The notes beneath the pieces were generated by a model, which saw only the letters and a program-made list of their open reading frames with translations, was not told the origin of the DNA and searched no databases. The translations under genes and the position numbers were made by a program. DNA of 64,000 nt from Komarekiella atlantica HA4396-MV6 (GTDB lineage: Bacteria > Cyanobacteriota > Cyanobacteriia > Cyanobacteriales > Nostocaceae), in NCBI GenBank assembly GCA_019359395.1, contig JAHHHK010000004.1:248001-312000 (forward strand). Reading direction: 5' to 3'. This document shows positions 53,170 through 63,439 of the stretch, piece after piece; the stretch's first letter is position 1, and each line of letters starts with the position of its first letter.

Positions 53170-55512
53170 ATGGCGATTGAAGAAATTAGAGTCTACGGTA
53201 CTGTTCAGGGGGTGGGATTTCGCCCTACTGTATATCGTCTTGCTAAAGCTTGTGGGTTACATGGTGATGTTTGTAATGATGGTCAGGGTGTGTTAATTCG
53301 AGCATCTGGTAATGAAGCAGCCATAACAAAATTTGTCGCTAGATTACAACAAGAATGTCCACCATTAGCTAGAATTCATCAACTGGTACGAACTCCTTAT
53401 GAAGGTGAATTTAACTTCAATGATTTTGTAATTTCTAGTAGCGTCAATAACACAATTAAGACAGAAATTACTCCTGATGCTGCCACTTGTCCCCAATGTC
53501 AACAAGAAATCTTCGACCCCTTTAGCCGCTTTTATCGTTACCCCTTTGCCAACTGTACTCATTGCGGCCCTCGCCTGAGCATTCTTCGTGCCATTCCTTA
53601 TGACAGATGCAATACAAGTATGTCTGCGTTTGTCATGTGTCTAGAATGTGAGAAGGAATACCACAATGTCGAAAATCGTCGCTTTCATGCTCAACCTATA
53701 GCTTGTCATACTTGCGGCCCTACAGCTTGGTTAGAACGTGCTGATGATAAACCTGTTACCGCTTCCATGTTTTCCATGCTAGATGATCTTGATGCCGTTG
53801 GTACCCTGTTGCAAAAAGGCCAGATTGTAGCAATTAAGGGATTAGGTGGTTTTCATTTGGCTTGTGATGCTACACAGGAAACAGCAGTGCAAAAACTACG
53901 TCAGCGCAAGAGGCGTTATCATAAACCTTTTGCTTTGATGGCGCGAGATTTAGCAGTAATTGAGGAATATTGCACTGTCAGCACTAAGGAAAGAGAATTA
54001 TTAGTAAGTCCTGCTGCACCGATTGTTTTAATGCAAGCTATAGGAAAAAAACAGGTAGCGCCTTCAGTTGCACCAGGGCAAAATACTCTCGGTTTTATGT
54101 TGCCTAATACACCTTTACATCACTTAATTCTCAGGCGGATGAATCGCCCAATTGTCTTAACTAGTGGCAATCTTTCTGATGAGCCACAATGTATTGATAA
54201 TGATGATGCACGAGATAAATTAGGGACAATTGCCGATTATTTTTTACTTCACAATCGAGAGATTATCAATAGAGTAGATGATTCAGTAGTCAGGGTTGTT
54301 GGTGACAAATCGCAAACAATTCGCCGCGCTAGAGGATATGCGCCAACACCGATTAATTTACCACCTGGATTTCACAACGTGCCACAAATTTTAGCAATGG
54401 GTAGTGAGTTAAAAAATACTTTTTGCCTGTTGCATGAAGGTCAAGCAATTCTTTCTCAACATTTAGGAGATTTAGAAGATGCTGCGGTTTTTAATGCTTA
54501 TCAAGATACATTAAATTTATACTTAAATCTATTTGAGCATAAACCAGAAGCTATAGCCATTGACCTTCATCCAGAATATCTTTCAAGCAAACTTGGCAAA
54601 GAACTAGCAGCAGCTAATCAAATTAAACTTTACCCCATTCAACATCACCACGCCCATATTGCTGCTTGCATGGCAGAAAATGGTATTCCTCTAGATTCGC
54701 CTCCAGTTTTAGGCATAGCTTTAGATGGATTAGGTTACGGTGCTGATGATACACTTTGGGGAGGAGAATTTATTTTAGCTGATTATCGTAGATTTAAGCG
54801 CTTAGCAACATTGAAACCAGTAGCAATGATTGGTGGTACACAAGCAATTTATCAGCCTTGGCGTAACACCTATGCTCAATTGATAGCTGCTAATGTTTGG
54901 GATAACTACCAACAACAATACGCGGATTTAAAAATTATACAATTTTTGAAAAACAAGCCACTTCAGCTACTCAATCAGCTTATAGAAAAGGAGATTAACT
55001 CTCCTCTAACTTCTTCAGTGGGGCGGTTGTTCGATGCTGTCGCTGCGGCTATCGGTATTTGTGTAGAAGAGTGTAGCTATGAAGGACAAGCTGCAATTGA
55101 AATGGAAGCTCTAGTCGGTATCAACAGCTTAAATAATGATAAAGAAACAGTAACTTATCCTTTTAGCTTTATATTTTCAGATAGTATTTATTGTATAGAC
55201 CCATGCCCAATGTGGCGAGCCTTACTCAATGACTTGCAGCAGCTAATCCCACAATCAGTTATAGCTGCAAAATTTCATCAAAGTTTAGCTGATGCCATTA
55301 CAGTAATGGTTAATCGTCTTTGTCAAGAAAATATGATTAATCAAGTAGCTTTAACAGGAGGAGTCTTTCAAAATTCTATATTGTTAGAATTAGTTACTAA
55401 GCGGTTACAGATATGGGGAATAAATGTACTCACACACAGCTTAGTTCCTACTAATGATGGCGGTATATCTCTAGGGCAAACCGTCATTACATCTGCTCAA
55501 ATTATGACTTAA
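53170..55512 (+). CDS. hypF: Carbamoyltransferase HypF
   Basis: A 780-residue HypF, which makes the cyanide ligands of the [NiFe] centre by moving a carbamoyl group to HypE. Domains in order: acylphosphatase (YGTVQGVGFRPTVYRLA), zinc fingers (CPQCQQEIFDP, CTHCGPRLS, CLECEKEYHN, CHTCGPTAW), YrdC-like (KGLGGFHLACDA, TSGNLSDEPQ) and Kae1-like carbamoyltransferase (HHHAHIAACMAENG, LDGLGYGADDTLWGGE, ALTGGVFQN). All blocks are intact. Confidence 0.97.
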   Translation: MAIEEIRVYGTVQGVGFRPTVYRLAKACGLHGDVCNDGQGVLIRASGNEAAITKFVARLQQECPPLARIHQLVRTPYEGEFNFNDFVISSSVNNTIKTEITPDAATCPQCQQEIFDPFSRFYRYPFANCTHCGPRLSILRAIPYDRCNTSMSAFVMCLECEKEYHNVENRRFHAQPIACHTCGPTAWLERADDKPVTASMFSMLDDLDAVGTLLQKGQIVAIKGLGGFHLACDATQETAVQKLRQRKRRYHKPFALMARDLAVIEEYCTVSTKERELLVSPAAPIVLMQAIGKKQVAPSVAPGQNTLGFMLPNTPLHHLILRRMNRPIVLTSGNLSDEPQCIDNDDARDKLGTIADYFLLHNREIINRVDDSVVRVVGDKSQTIRRARGYAPTPINLPPGFHNVPQILAMGSELKNTFCLLHEGQAILSQHLGDLEDAAVFNAYQDTLNLYLNLFEHKPEAIAIDLHPEYLSSKLGKELAAANQIKLYPIQHHHAHIAACMAENGIPLDSPPVLGIALDGLGYGADDTLWGGEFILADYRRFKRLATLKPVAMIGGTQAIYQPWRNTYAQLIAANVWDNYQQQYADLKIIQFLKNKPLQLLNQLIEKEINSPLTSSVGRLFDAVAAAIGICVEECSYEGQAAIEMEALVGINSLNNDKETVTYPFSFIFSDSIYCIDPCPMWRALLNDLQQLIPQSVIAAKFHQSLADAITVMVNRLCQENMINQVALTGGVFQNSILLELVTKRLQIWGINVLTHSLVPTNDGGISLGQTVITSAQIMT

Positions 55513-55605
55513 TTATTGATATTTTAACAATATTTATCTTATAAATTATTTTCTCTGTGTTCTCTGCGTCTCTGTGGTTCGTCTCTCTTGAAAAAGGCAA
55601 TAAAA

Positions 55606-55854
55606 ATGTGTTTAGGAATTCCCGGTCAAATTATCGAAATTACCAACGTTAACCATAAATTAGCTATCGTTAATGTTGGTGGTGTCAAACGGCAAGTTAA
55701 TATTGCGTGTATCGTTGACGAACAACATCCCCCTGAATCTTGTATTGGGAATTGGGTGCTAGTGCATGTTGGCTTTGCTATGAATAGAATTAACGAAGAA
55801 GAAGCAGCGGAAACATTACAATTATTGCAAGAACTAGTAGCAATTAGTAATTGA
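55606..55854 (+). CDS. hypC: Hydrogenase maturation chaperone HypC
   Basis: An 82-residue HypC. The essential N-terminal cysteine is in MCLGIPGQIIE, which requires the ATG at 55606 rather than the TTG at 55588. HypC binds HypD and the HupL precursor while the Fe(CN)2CO group is built. It follows hypF by 93 bp. Confidence 0.95.
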   Translation: MCLGIPGQIIEITNVNHKLAIVNVGGVKRQVNIACIVDEQHPPESCIGNWVLVHVGFAMNRINEEEAAETLQLLQELVAISN

Positions 55855-56341
55855 GTAATAGACCTCTTGAATAAATATTTTTCCTCACGCAGAGGCGCAG
55901 CGAAAAGTTCTGTTCGCGTAGCGTCTCCGTCAGGAGAAGGAGGGTTTCCCTCTCTTACGAGACGCTAACGCGAACCGCAGGAAACTTTTCAAGACAGAGG
56001 CACAGAGAAAGAGTTTAGAGTCAGGACTTTTGTTAAAAGCATAATTTACTAATTCTCAAAATCACGCCTTTCCTTTTTTCTTAACATCCTTGGCGCTATG
56101 CCTCCGACACGCTACGCAAACGTAAAAAAAAGACCCTGTAAAGAAAGAAAAATTAACTGACATAGCGTTTCCTAATCATCTAAGGTACAAATTTATCTGT
56201 ATTTATCTATCTTGAAAAGTTTCCTACGGCGGGAAACCCGCCTACAGAACTTTTCGCTGTGTTCATCAGTGGTTAATTACTTCTTTGTGTACCTCACTCA
56301 AGTGAGAACCGCTATATCTAAACAACTATTCCTTAATTCCT
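55855..56341. repeat. hypC-hypD spacer with REP-like repeats
   Basis: No gene. A dispersed repeat begins at 55861 (gacctcttgaataaat), with GC-rich inverted blocks at 55905-55990 (gttcgcgtagcgtctccg, gagacgctaacgcgaac) and 56212-56262. The gap of almost 500 bp interrupts an otherwise compact hyp order and may contain a second promoter. Confidence 0.5.
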
Positions 56342-57526
56342 ATGAAATACGTTGACGAATTCCGAGAACCTGAAAAAGCTGAAGCCTTACGCCGCGAAAT
56401 CGCAAAATTATGCCAGCAACTAGAAAAACCAATCAAAATCATGGAAGTATGCGGTGGGCATACCCATTCTATATTTAAGTATGGTATTGAAGAAATTCTG
56501 CCCGATGCCATTGAATTAATTCATGGGCCTGGTTGTCCAGTATGTGTAATGCCAAAGGGGAGGTTAGATGATGCGATCGCAATCTCCCAAAATCATAACG
56601 TCATCTTGGCCACATTTGGCGATACCATGCGGGTTCCCGGTTCCGACACTAGTCTGCTGCAAGCCAAAGCTACAGGCGCAGATATCCGTATGGTTTACTC
56701 TCCCCTGGATAGCCTGCAAATTGCCAGAGATAACCCCAACAAACAAGTAGTCTTCTTCGCCCTAGGCTTTGAAACCACCGCCCCCAGCACCGCCTTCACC
56801 ATCTTGCAAGCAGCAGCCGAAAAAATTCATAACTTTAGCATGTTTTCCAATCACGTCCTCGTGATTCCCGCCCTTCAAGCACTGCTAGATAATCCCGATT
56901 TGCAACTTGATGGATTTGTCGGCCCTGGCCATGTCAGCATGGTAATTGGCACTGAGCCTTATGAATTTATTGCCCAACAATATCATAAGCCAATTGTGAT
57001 CTCTGGATTTGAGCCTTTAGATATTCTCCAATCAATTTGGATGCTGTTGCAACAGCTAATAGAAAATCGTTGTGAAGTCGAAAACCAATATAACCGAATA
57101 GTACAAAAAGCTGGAAATACAGCGGCGCTTCAAGCTATGAATAAAGTTTTTACTGTACGAGATAGTTTTGATTGGCGAGGCTTAGGAGACATACCCTATT
57201 CTGGCTTAAAAATTCAATCTGAATACGCACAATTTGATGCCGAACTTAAATTTACCATTCCTAATCTCAAAGTAGCCGACCATAAAGCGTGTCAATGTGG
57301 AGAAATTCTGAAAGGCGTATTAAAACCTTGGCAATGCAAAGTATTTGGTACAGCTTGCACTCCTGAAACACCCATTGGTACTTGTATGGTATCTTCCGAA
57401 GGTGCTTGTGCAGCCTACTACAAATATGGACGACTATCTACTATTGCCAAAAAAACAATAGCTGAAAAACAAAAGATACCCATAACTCAAAAACCCCTCC
57501 CTTCTTGCGGCATCTCTTTGGATTAA
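56342..57526 (+). CDS. hypD: Hydrogenase maturation protein HypD
   Basis: A 394-residue HypD, the [4Fe-4S] scaffold on which Fe(CN)2CO forms with HypC. Conserved blocks are EVCGGHTHSIFKYGI, HGPGCPVCVMP, GFETTAPSTA and the cluster-binding CQCGEILKG, with CTPETPIGTCMVSSEGACAA near the C terminus. A slight C-terminal tail (PSCGISLD) follows. Confidence 0.96.
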   Translation: MKYVDEFREPEKAEALRREIAKLCQQLEKPIKIMEVCGGHTHSIFKYGIEEILPDAIELIHGPGCPVCVMPKGRLDDAIAISQNHNVILATFGDTMRVPGSDTSLLQAKATGADIRMVYSPLDSLQIARDNPNKQVVFFALGFETTAPSTAFTILQAAAEKIHNFSMFSNHVLVIPALQALLDNPDLQLDGFVGPGHVSMVIGTEPYEFIAQQYHKPIVISGFEPLDILQSIWMLLQQLIENRCEVENQYNRIVQKAGNTAALQAMNKVFTVRDSFDWRGLGDIPYSGLKIQSEYAQFDAELKFTIPNLKVADHKACQCGEILKGVLKPWQCKVFGTACTPETPIGTCMVSSEGACAAYYKYGRLSTIAKKTIAEKQKIPITQKPLPSCGISLD

Positions 57527-57583
57527 CCCTTCAAATACTCTGCGTTCCTCCGCGCTAACCTCAGCGTTCCTTTGCGTTTTAAT

Positions 57584-58687
57584 ATGAATCTTTATCCTAC
57601 CAACCCCGCACAAAACCCCCTATTTCAAAAAATCGAACAAATTCATCGTCGCCAAGGCAAAGTACAAGATACTCATATAAATCTTGCACATGGCAGCGGT
57701 GGTAAAGCCATGCGTGATTTAATAGATGATATCTTTGTCAGTAGTTTTGATAATCCAATTCTCTCCCAATTAGAAGACCAAGCTAGTATCGATTTAGCCA
57801 GTCTTATACAACATGGAAATAAACTTGCCTTTACCACTGATTCTTATGTTGTAGACCCTTTATTTTTTCCCGGCGGTGATATTGGCGAATTAGCTATTAA
57901 CGGTACAGTTAATGACTTAGCTGTCAGTGGTGCTAAACCCTTATATCTTACTTGTAGCGTTATTCTAGAAGAAGGATTACCTGTAGAAACTCTACGGCGC
58001 GTTGCTACGAGTATGAAATTAGCTGCGAAAAAAGTTGGTGTGCAAATTGTCACTGGCGACACAAAAGTTGTACATCATGGTGCTGTAGATAAGTTGTTTA
58101 TTAATACTGCTGGTATTGGTGTCATTCCTTCAGGAATTACCATTTCTGCTCATAATCTTCAACCTGGAGATGTAGTAATTATTAATGGTGAATTGGGCAA
58201 TCATGGAGCAGCAATTTTAATTGCCCGTGGTGAATTAGCTTTAGAAACTACTATAGAAAGTGACTGTCAATCGTTATATGGTTTAGTGCAAACAATCCTC
58301 AATGTTTGCCCCCAAGTTCATGCTATGCGGGATGCGACACGCGGCGGTTTAGCCACAGTTCTAAATGAATTTGCTCTTAGTTCTAATATGGGAATTCGTT
58401 TATATGAGCAGTCTATCCCAGTGCGCGAAGAAGTAAAAGGGATTTGTGAAATTTTAGGTTTAGATCCTTTATATTTAGCAAATGAAGGTAAGTTAGCAGT
58501 CATAGTGCCGCGTGAAAATACAGAAATTGTTTTATCAGCTATGAAATCCCATCCATCAGGCAAAGATGCTTGTATAATTGGCGAAGTTATAGCTTCGCCT
58601 CCAGGCGTTGTCTTATTAAAAACAGCTTTTGGCACAGAACGAATTGTTGATATGTTAGTGGGCGAACAACTGCCGCGTATTTGTTAA
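57584..58687 (+). CDS. hypE: Hydrogenase maturation protein HypE
   Basis: A 367-residue HypE, which dehydrates the C-terminal thiocarbamate to thiocyanate. The AIR-synthase-like features are AHGSGGKAMRDLID, FTTDSYVVDPLFFPGGD and GELAINGTVNDLA. The C terminus ends PRIC, with the modified cysteine. The ATG at 57584 is preferred over a TTG at 57572. Confidence 0.96.
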   Translation: MNLYPTNPAQNPLFQKIEQIHRRQGKVQDTHINLAHGSGGKAMRDLIDDIFVSSFDNPILSQLEDQASIDLASLIQHGNKLAFTTDSYVVDPLFFPGGDIGELAINGTVNDLAVSGAKPLYLTCSVILEEGLPVETLRRVATSMKLAAKKVGVQIVTGDTKVVHHGAVDKLFINTAGIGVIPSGITISAHNLQPGDVVIINGELGNHGAAILIARGELALETTIESDCQSLYGLVQTILNVCPQVHAMRDATRGGLATVLNEFALSSNMGIRLYEQSIPVREEVKGICEILGLDPLYLANEGKLAVIVPRENTEIVLSAMKSHPSGKDACIIGEVIASPPGVVLLKTAFGTERIVDMLVGEQLPRIC

Positions 58688-58705
58688 TATTTGATAGTTT
58701 TTTGT

Positions 58706-59047
58706 ATGCATGAACTAGGAATTACGCAAAATATTGTGGCAATTGTAACTGAACACGCTCAAGGAAAAAAAGTGCAACGTGTTCTATTAGAAATTGGCCA
58801 ACTTTCCGCTATTATGCCCAATGCTGTACGATTCTGTTTTGAGATTTGCACTCAGAACACAGTTTTAGCAGGAGCGATATTAGAAATTAAAGAAATTTCT
58901 GGCTTAGGGCGATGTCGTCAGTGCGGTGCAGAAATTCCTTTAGATAAGCCTTTTGGTAGCTGTAACTGTGGTAGCACGCGATTAGATTTAATCGCTGGTG
59001 AAGAACTGAAAATTAAGGAAATAGAAGTAGAGGAAGTATGTGTGTAA
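58706..59047 (+). CDS. hypA: Nickel insertion protein HypA
   Basis: A 113-residue HypA. The start MHELGITQNIV with His2 as the nickel ligand requires the ATG at 58706. The zinc site is CRQCGAEIP with CNCGSTRLD. It overlaps hypB by 10 bp and acts with HypB in nickel delivery to HupL. Confidence 0.95.
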   Translation: MHELGITQNIVAIVTEHAQGKKVQRVLLEIGQLSAIMPNAVRFCFEICTQNTVLAGAILEIKEISGLGRCRQCGAEIPLDKPFGSCNCGSTRLDLIAGEELKIKEIEVEEVCV

Positions 59048-59877
59048 CCTGCGGTTGTTCTGATGATGGTGAAACAAAAATCACTAATTTGGAAGCAAAT
59101 GGCGTTGAACAACACCATCACACTCACACTTTAGCTGATGGCACTGTTATCATCCATTCTCATAGTCACAATACTCACACAGAAGCATCTCAAATTCATG
59201 CTCAAATTCACGGCACAACTATATCATTAGAGCAAGATATTTTAGCAAAAAATAACTTGTTAGCAGCCCAAAATCGAGGATGGTTTAAAGGTCGAAATAT
59301 CTTAGCATTAAATTTAATGAGTTCTCCTGGTGCAGGAAAAACAACTCTTTTAACTCGAACTATTAATGATTTAAAATATCAATTGTCTATTAGTGTCATT
59401 GAAGGCGACCAAGAAACTACTAATGATGCTCAAAAGATTAAAGAAACAGGTTGTAAAGTTGTCCAAATTAATACCGGAACAGGTTGTCATCTTGATGCAT
59501 CAATGATAGATAGAGGTTTACAACAACTGAATCCACCGCCCAATTCAGTGGTGATGATTGAGAATGTTGGTAATCTGGTTTGTCCAGCTTTATTTGATTT
59601 GGGAGAACAGGCAAAAGTTGTGATTCTCTCTGTGACGGAGGGAGAAGATAAGCCAATAAAATATCCCCACATGTTCCGTGCTAGTGAGGTGATGATTCTC
59701 ACTAAAACTGACTTACTGCCTTATGTACAGTTTGATGTTCAAAAGTGCATAGAATACGCTCAGCAAGTAAATCCACAAATTCAGATTTTTCAGGTTTCTG
59801 TAACCACAGGAATTGGATTGGATAGTTGGTATAAATGGCTATCTGAAAAAGTAACAGGCTTGTCAGATTGCTTTTGA
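59038..59877 (+). CDS. hypB: Nickel-binding GTPase HypB
   Basis: A 279-residue HypB. The N terminus has the high-affinity nickel motif MCVTCGCS and a histidine-rich stretch (EQHHHTHTLADGTVIIHSHS). The GTPase domain has the P-loop NLMSSPGAGKTTLL, IEGDQETTND and TKTDLLPY. It ends the hyp operon. Confidence 0.96.
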   Translation: MCVTCGCSDDGETKITNLEANGVEQHHHTHTLADGTVIIHSHSHNTHTEASQIHAQIHGTTISLEQDILAKNNLLAAQNRGWFKGRNILALNLMSSPGAGKTTLLTRTINDLKYQLSISVIEGDQETTNDAQKIKETGCKVVQINTGTGCHLDASMIDRGLQQLNPPPNSVVMIENVGNLVCPALFDLGEQAKVVILSVTEGEDKPIKYPHMFRASEVMILTKTDLLPYVQFDVQKCIEYAQQVNPQIQIFQVSVTTGIGLDSWYKWLSEKVTGLSDCF

Positions 59878-59988
59878 GATTCCGCCCTTAAGTTATTTTA
59901 GGCGATCGCGTTTTAAATTCAATATTAGAGCGCGATCGCCATCCATAAAAGACTAGTTTTGTTTTATATCACTTGCTACCGAATTCAT

Positions 59989-60612
59989 TCAGGAACGGTA
60001 CTGTGGTTTAGCAAAAATCGTCAGTAAAACAGGGCCTAATAAGTAATGATGACTTAAACAAAGTAGTCCAGCATCAAATCCTAGAGCTTCACGACTCTCT
60101 AGGCTGTAGAATCTAATTCTAGCAGGAGAGGCTGCCACTAACTCCGATGCTGCCTGACTTTTGGAAGTTATATCAACTAAGTAGAACTTTCCACCCGGAG
60201 TAAGTATCCGCGCCACCTCACTTAAAACCTGTTTTGGTTCTGAATAGTGTAAGAAACTTATAGTATTAAAAACAGCATCAAATTGACCGTCGGCAAAGGG
60301 AAGAGATTCAGCTTTACCCTCAATATAAATTAAACGAGGATGGTGGCAGTTTTTCTGTCTTGCTACTCTTAACATCTGAGGAGATAAATCTAATCCAGTA
60401 CCCCACAATTCAGGAAACTTAGTTGCTAAGCGTTCTAGCAGGCGTCCTGTACCACAGCCTAAGTCAAGCACATTTGGTCGATTTTGTAAATCAACTTTTG
60501 AGAGTAAACGTTTATGAATGGCTTGATAAATAACTGAAGGAAAGAGCGTATCATAGCTCGATGCCCAACGGTCAAAAAGTTGCTTTTTATTACTTAAAAA
60601 ATTACTAATCAT
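59989..60612 (-). CDS. Class I SAM-dependent methyltransferase
   Basis: A 207-residue methyltransferase with NVLDLGCGTGRLLERLATKF (motif I), a GLDLS acidic loop and FDAVFNTISFLHYSEP. It is convergent with hypB and ends the hydrogenase region. It resembles UbiE/type 11 methyltransferases, but the substrate is unknown. A hydrophobic C terminus (HHYLLGPVLLTIFAKP) is present. Confidence 0.85.
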   Translation of the reverse strand: MISNFLSNKKQLFDRWASSYDTLFPSVIYQAIHKRLLSKVDLQNRPNVLDLGCGTGRLLERLATKFPELWGTGLDLSPQMLRVARQKNCHHPRLIYIEGKAESLPFADGQFDAVFNTISFLHYSEPKQVLSEVARILTPGGKFYLVDITSKSQAASELVAASPARIRFYSLESREALGFDAGLLCLSHHYLLGPVLLTIFAKPQYRS

Positions 60613-60819
60613 TAGTTTTCGCAGCTAGCTACCTCCCTTAACTTTGATGCCAAGTCAGAGAGGTTTTTGCAGCGCCTCCAAGAAGTAGTTTATAGAGCAA
60701 ATGTTGTTCTTTTTTGCAAGTAGTAAATGGTAGAAAATAGAGTTGCTCATGAAATTACATAAAGCAACTCCTTGAACAAGACTGGAGAATAAATAGCACT
60801 CAGCAAGAAGATGGGTTGA

Positions 60820-61176
60820 CTAATTCTCTAAAACTTGACGAATACGCCGCTCTAACCGTTCGAGATCTAGACCACCTTCATCACGACTAATCCGACGCAC
60901 AGTCGAGTTAACATTGCTCAAGTCTACCAGTAAATCTTGGAGAATTTCTTGCTGTTGACGTGCTTGGGTAACTTCACGTGGTTCCTGTACTAAGTCACGC
61001 ACGATAGTATCTTCAGCCCGCGAGGCAACAATGGGGTCGCTTAGCCCCTGTATAGTAACAAAAGTTCGTCGCCCAGGCCCACGTTCTTCTTCAATGGGTA
61101 TTACTGCTGTTACCTGATCTGAGCGTACATATTTTCCAAATCCCAGATGAACTAGCACTGATGATTGTATTTTCAT
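60820..61176 (-). CDS. Conserved hypothetical protein, RemA/DUF370-like N terminus
   Basis: A 118-residue protein. The first ~55 residues (VLVHLGFGKYVRSDQVTAVI PIEEERGPG, then SRAEDTIVRDL) recall the small RemA/DUF370 DNA-binding fold. The C-terminal part is a helical, charged region (LSNVNSTVRRISRDEGGLDL). The resemblance is weak. It is monocistronic. Confidence 0.6.
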   Translation of the reverse strand: MKIQSSVLVHLGFGKYVRSDQVTAVIPIEEERGPGRRTFVTIQGLSDPIVASRAEDTIVRDLVQEPREVTQARQQQEILQDLLVDLSNVNSTVRRISRDEGGLDLERLERRIRQVLEN

Positions 61177-61335
61177 TTAAAATAAAGTTTATTTAGGAAC
61201 ATACTTCTATTTTAAATTCTACTTTGATAGCTAAGAGCTATAACTAGAGCGGGTTATACGCAATTCAGAGTAGTAGTTCCACATGATTGCCAATAAGTGC
61301 TATTGAATAGGTTTTCGTCCGATGCAAATAAAAAT

Positions 61336-61361
61336 AACCCAGAGATTATGATCTCCGGGTT
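61336..61361 (-). terminator. Rho-independent terminator of the helical carotenoid protein gene
   Basis: AACCCAGAGAT-TATG-ATCTCCGGGTT forms an 11-bp stem with one mismatch; on the minus strand it is followed by ATTTTTATTT. It lies 110 bp after the stop at 61472. Confidence 0.75.
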
Positions 61362-61471
61362 GTGCTTAAGTTAAGGAGTATTGAAGTAGAGCAAAAGGGT
61401 CGAGCTTAGCTAAATTCGCTACTTTTTGCGATCGCTAAATCTAGAAGGCTATAAAGAGTTCTAGAACTGAA

Positions 61472-61921
61472 CTAACCTGTTATTTGTACTAAACTCAACA
61501 TAAAATTAACCCGTTGCTCAAATTCTAGCTTTTTAATCTCTGCTGTAAACTCGTCCGTTTCACCAGGTAGTTGATAGTCAGATGGCACTTGGATGATGCT
61601 TCCGTTCTCCATTCCTTGTGCTAACAGCAGCCAAACATCCAACCTAGCATTGGGACTTAGAGCATTATAAGCTTGACTAATATTGTTAGCAGCACCATTA
61701 ATCAAGTCGCGTTGCGCTTGCAGTTGCTCCTCAGGAGACAAATTTTGGATTTGGTCAAACACTGCTTTAGCAGGAGTTTCTACGCTGTCAGGTGGTGCTG
61801 GTGATAGGTGTTCTTTAAGATCTAAGTAACCAAACCAAAGTATGCCTAGTTGAGTGTCTACATCAAAGCGTTTAAAAGTTTCTAAAGCTGGTCTTGTGCT
61901 TTCGTCAATTGTGTAGGTCAT
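61472..61921 (-). CDS. Helical carotenoid protein (orange carotenoid protein N-terminal domain)
   Basis: A 149-residue stand-alone OCP N-terminal domain: [40 protein letters not shown] and [20 protein letters not shown]. Heterocystous cyanobacteria have several such HCPs, which quench singlet oxygen or excitation energy when loaded with carotenoid. There is no OCP C-terminal domain nearby. The ATG at 61921 is preferred over one at 61936. Confidence 0.9.
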   Translation of the reverse strand: MTYTIDESTRPALETFKRFDVDTQLGILWFGYLDLKEHLSPAPPDSVETPAKAVFDQIQNLSPEEQLQAQRDLINGAANNISQAYNALSPNARLDVWLLLAQGMENGSIIQVPSDYQLPGETDEFTAEIKKLEFEQRVNFMLSLVQITG

Positions 61922-62207
61922 AAAAACTCCGAACAAGTTAAGTTATTTTCAATTTCTTGAGTTCCTGAAAGATTTCGCTCTCAGTACCTTTACACAACTT
62001 AACGAATAAATAGAGATGTATAACCCTACTTAGGGTAGGTATAGGACTCACTACATAAGACAGATATAGATAATTCAAATTGCTACTTACAAAAATGTCT
62101 GTTTCAATGTATGTGCTGGCAAAAATAAAAGCTAATACTTTTGATAACGCAAGTTTTGTCTCTCAAGACACTAGCCAAAATTAAGACAGGTAAACCGCCA
62201 CGTTGGG

Positions 62208-62936
62208 CTAGTTTGCACTAGGTAAATTATTGGGATCTATGCCGAGCGATCGCAAATACTCGGCTAACTGTTCTGCCCGGATTCTTTCCTGTTCTGCCCG
62301 GATTCGTTCCTGTTCTGCCTGTTCTTCTGCTCTTAAATAGCGATCGCCCTGCTGATCATACCAAGACAACAACTCCTGTTGAATACCAGCCACAGTACCC
62401 TGGTATCTTCCAATACCCAAACCTACTTCTGGCATCCAGTAAGGTTCACCGATCTGCAATTGATAGTGACCATCTACCAATTTATACACTTCAAACGGCT
62501 GATGTTGGTCACGTCGCCAAAATTCTGGATTATAAATCACATAATACAACACACCAAGTTTGGTGTAGATATCCATTTTCTCATCATATTCCCCCCCTGG
62601 TGTGTGGGATACCATCTCTAATGTGAGTATTGGAACTACTTCATTTTCTTCCCAAACTGCGTAACTTTTGCGGGATTTTCCGCCTTTTTTCCGTTCCACT
62701 CCCACACTTAAAAAGCCGTCTGGCACTACAGGGACTCTGGGATTGACCCCTGTAGTGTGATAAACTCCCATGTCTACACCGAAGTACCAATCCATACGAT
62801 TTGCCCAAATAGAGTTCAGCAAAAACAGTAAAACATTGGGCAAAAAATTTTGGTCTTCATTATCCACGGGTGTATCGTCTGAGCAAGGCAGTTCATCAGT
62901 AGTCGGTAACGCTTGTTTGAGATCGGGTGAGAACAT
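62208..62936 (-). CDS. Uma2-family protein with coiled-coil tail
   Basis: A 242-residue Uma2 protein. The core has VPDGFLSVGVERKKG (PD pair), VPILTLEMVSHTPGGEYDEK and YVIYNPEFW. The C terminus has two EQERIRA repeats followed by EQLAEYLRSLGIDPNNLP, a typical cyanobacterial coiled-coil extension. It is intact, unlike the copy at 2806-3381. Confidence 0.85.
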   Translation of the reverse strand: MFSPDLKQALPTTDELPCSDDTPVDNEDQNFLPNVLLFLLNSIWANRMDWYFGVDMGVYHTTGVNPRVPVVPDGFLSVGVERKKGGKSRKSYAVWEENEVVPILTLEMVSHTPGGEYDEKMDIYTKLGVLYYVIYNPEFWRRDQHQPFEVYKLVDGHYQLQIGEPYWMPEVGLGIGRYQGTVAGIQQELLSWYDQQGDRYLRAEEQAEQERIRAEQERIRAEQLAEYLRSLGIDPNNLPSAN

Positions 62937-63002
62937 AACCTTTGTCTCGGTGGCGTTGATTTATTGTTATTTTATTATAAAAATATTTGGTATAACCCAA
63001 CA

Positions 63003-63057
63003 TGTAGAGACGTTGCAATGCAACGCCTCTATATATTGCGTTGCAACGTCTTTACTA
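63003..63057. repeat. Palindromic repeat 'gtagagacgttgcaatgcaacgcctctata'
   Basis: gagacgttgcaatgcaacg and attgcgttgcaacgtcttta form an inverted-repeat pair; the motif is a common small repeat of Nostoc-type genomes. It lies just after the stop codon of the gene at 63068. Confidence 0.65.
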
Positions 63058-63067
63058 CCGGATTAAT

Positions 63068-63439
63068 TTAAAGCCAATCTCGATAAGCCGAGATTTCATT
63101 CACACTGATTTCAAAGGGCATACCTTTGCCAAATGGCGGATAAACCCGGATTTTAGCATTACTGCTAAACCGCTCTAGCCGATTCCCTAACTGGGGAATA
63201 TTGCTGACTATATGCCAATAAGATACGATGTCATGGCAATCAATTATTAGTGTTAAAGTGGTGGCATTTGTTGTCAGATACCACTGACAACTAGACAATA
63301 GTACTTGGGTAATGCGATCGCAAGCTAAATAAAAGCATCTCCCCGTAGATTGTTCTAATTCCAGACGCATCATTCCATCCTGTTTTGTCACCTCAATTGG
63401 TGGCAAATCATCTGGAGGAAGTAAGGATAGTTTAGACAT
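63068..63439 (-). CDS. Uncharacterised protein, partner of LLM flavoenzyme (paralogue of 34384-34758)
   Basis: A 123-residue protein whose C-terminal ~88 residues closely match 34384-34758: CFYLACDRITQVLLSSCQWY, TTNATTLTLIIDC and KIRVYPP with PFEISVNEISAYRDWL. The N terminus is different. It overlaps the upstream LLM-family flavoenzyme gene by 8 bp, so the two are translationally coupled. The family is unnamed to me and has no recognised catalytic motif; association with flavin enzymes is the best clue to function. Confidence 0.75.
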   Translation of the reverse strand: MSKLSLLPPDDLPPIEVTKQDGMMRLELEQSTGRCFYLACDRITQVLLSSCQWYLTTNATTLTLIIDCHDIVSYWHIVSNIPQLGNRLERFSSNAKIRVYPPFGKGMPFEISVNEISAYRDWL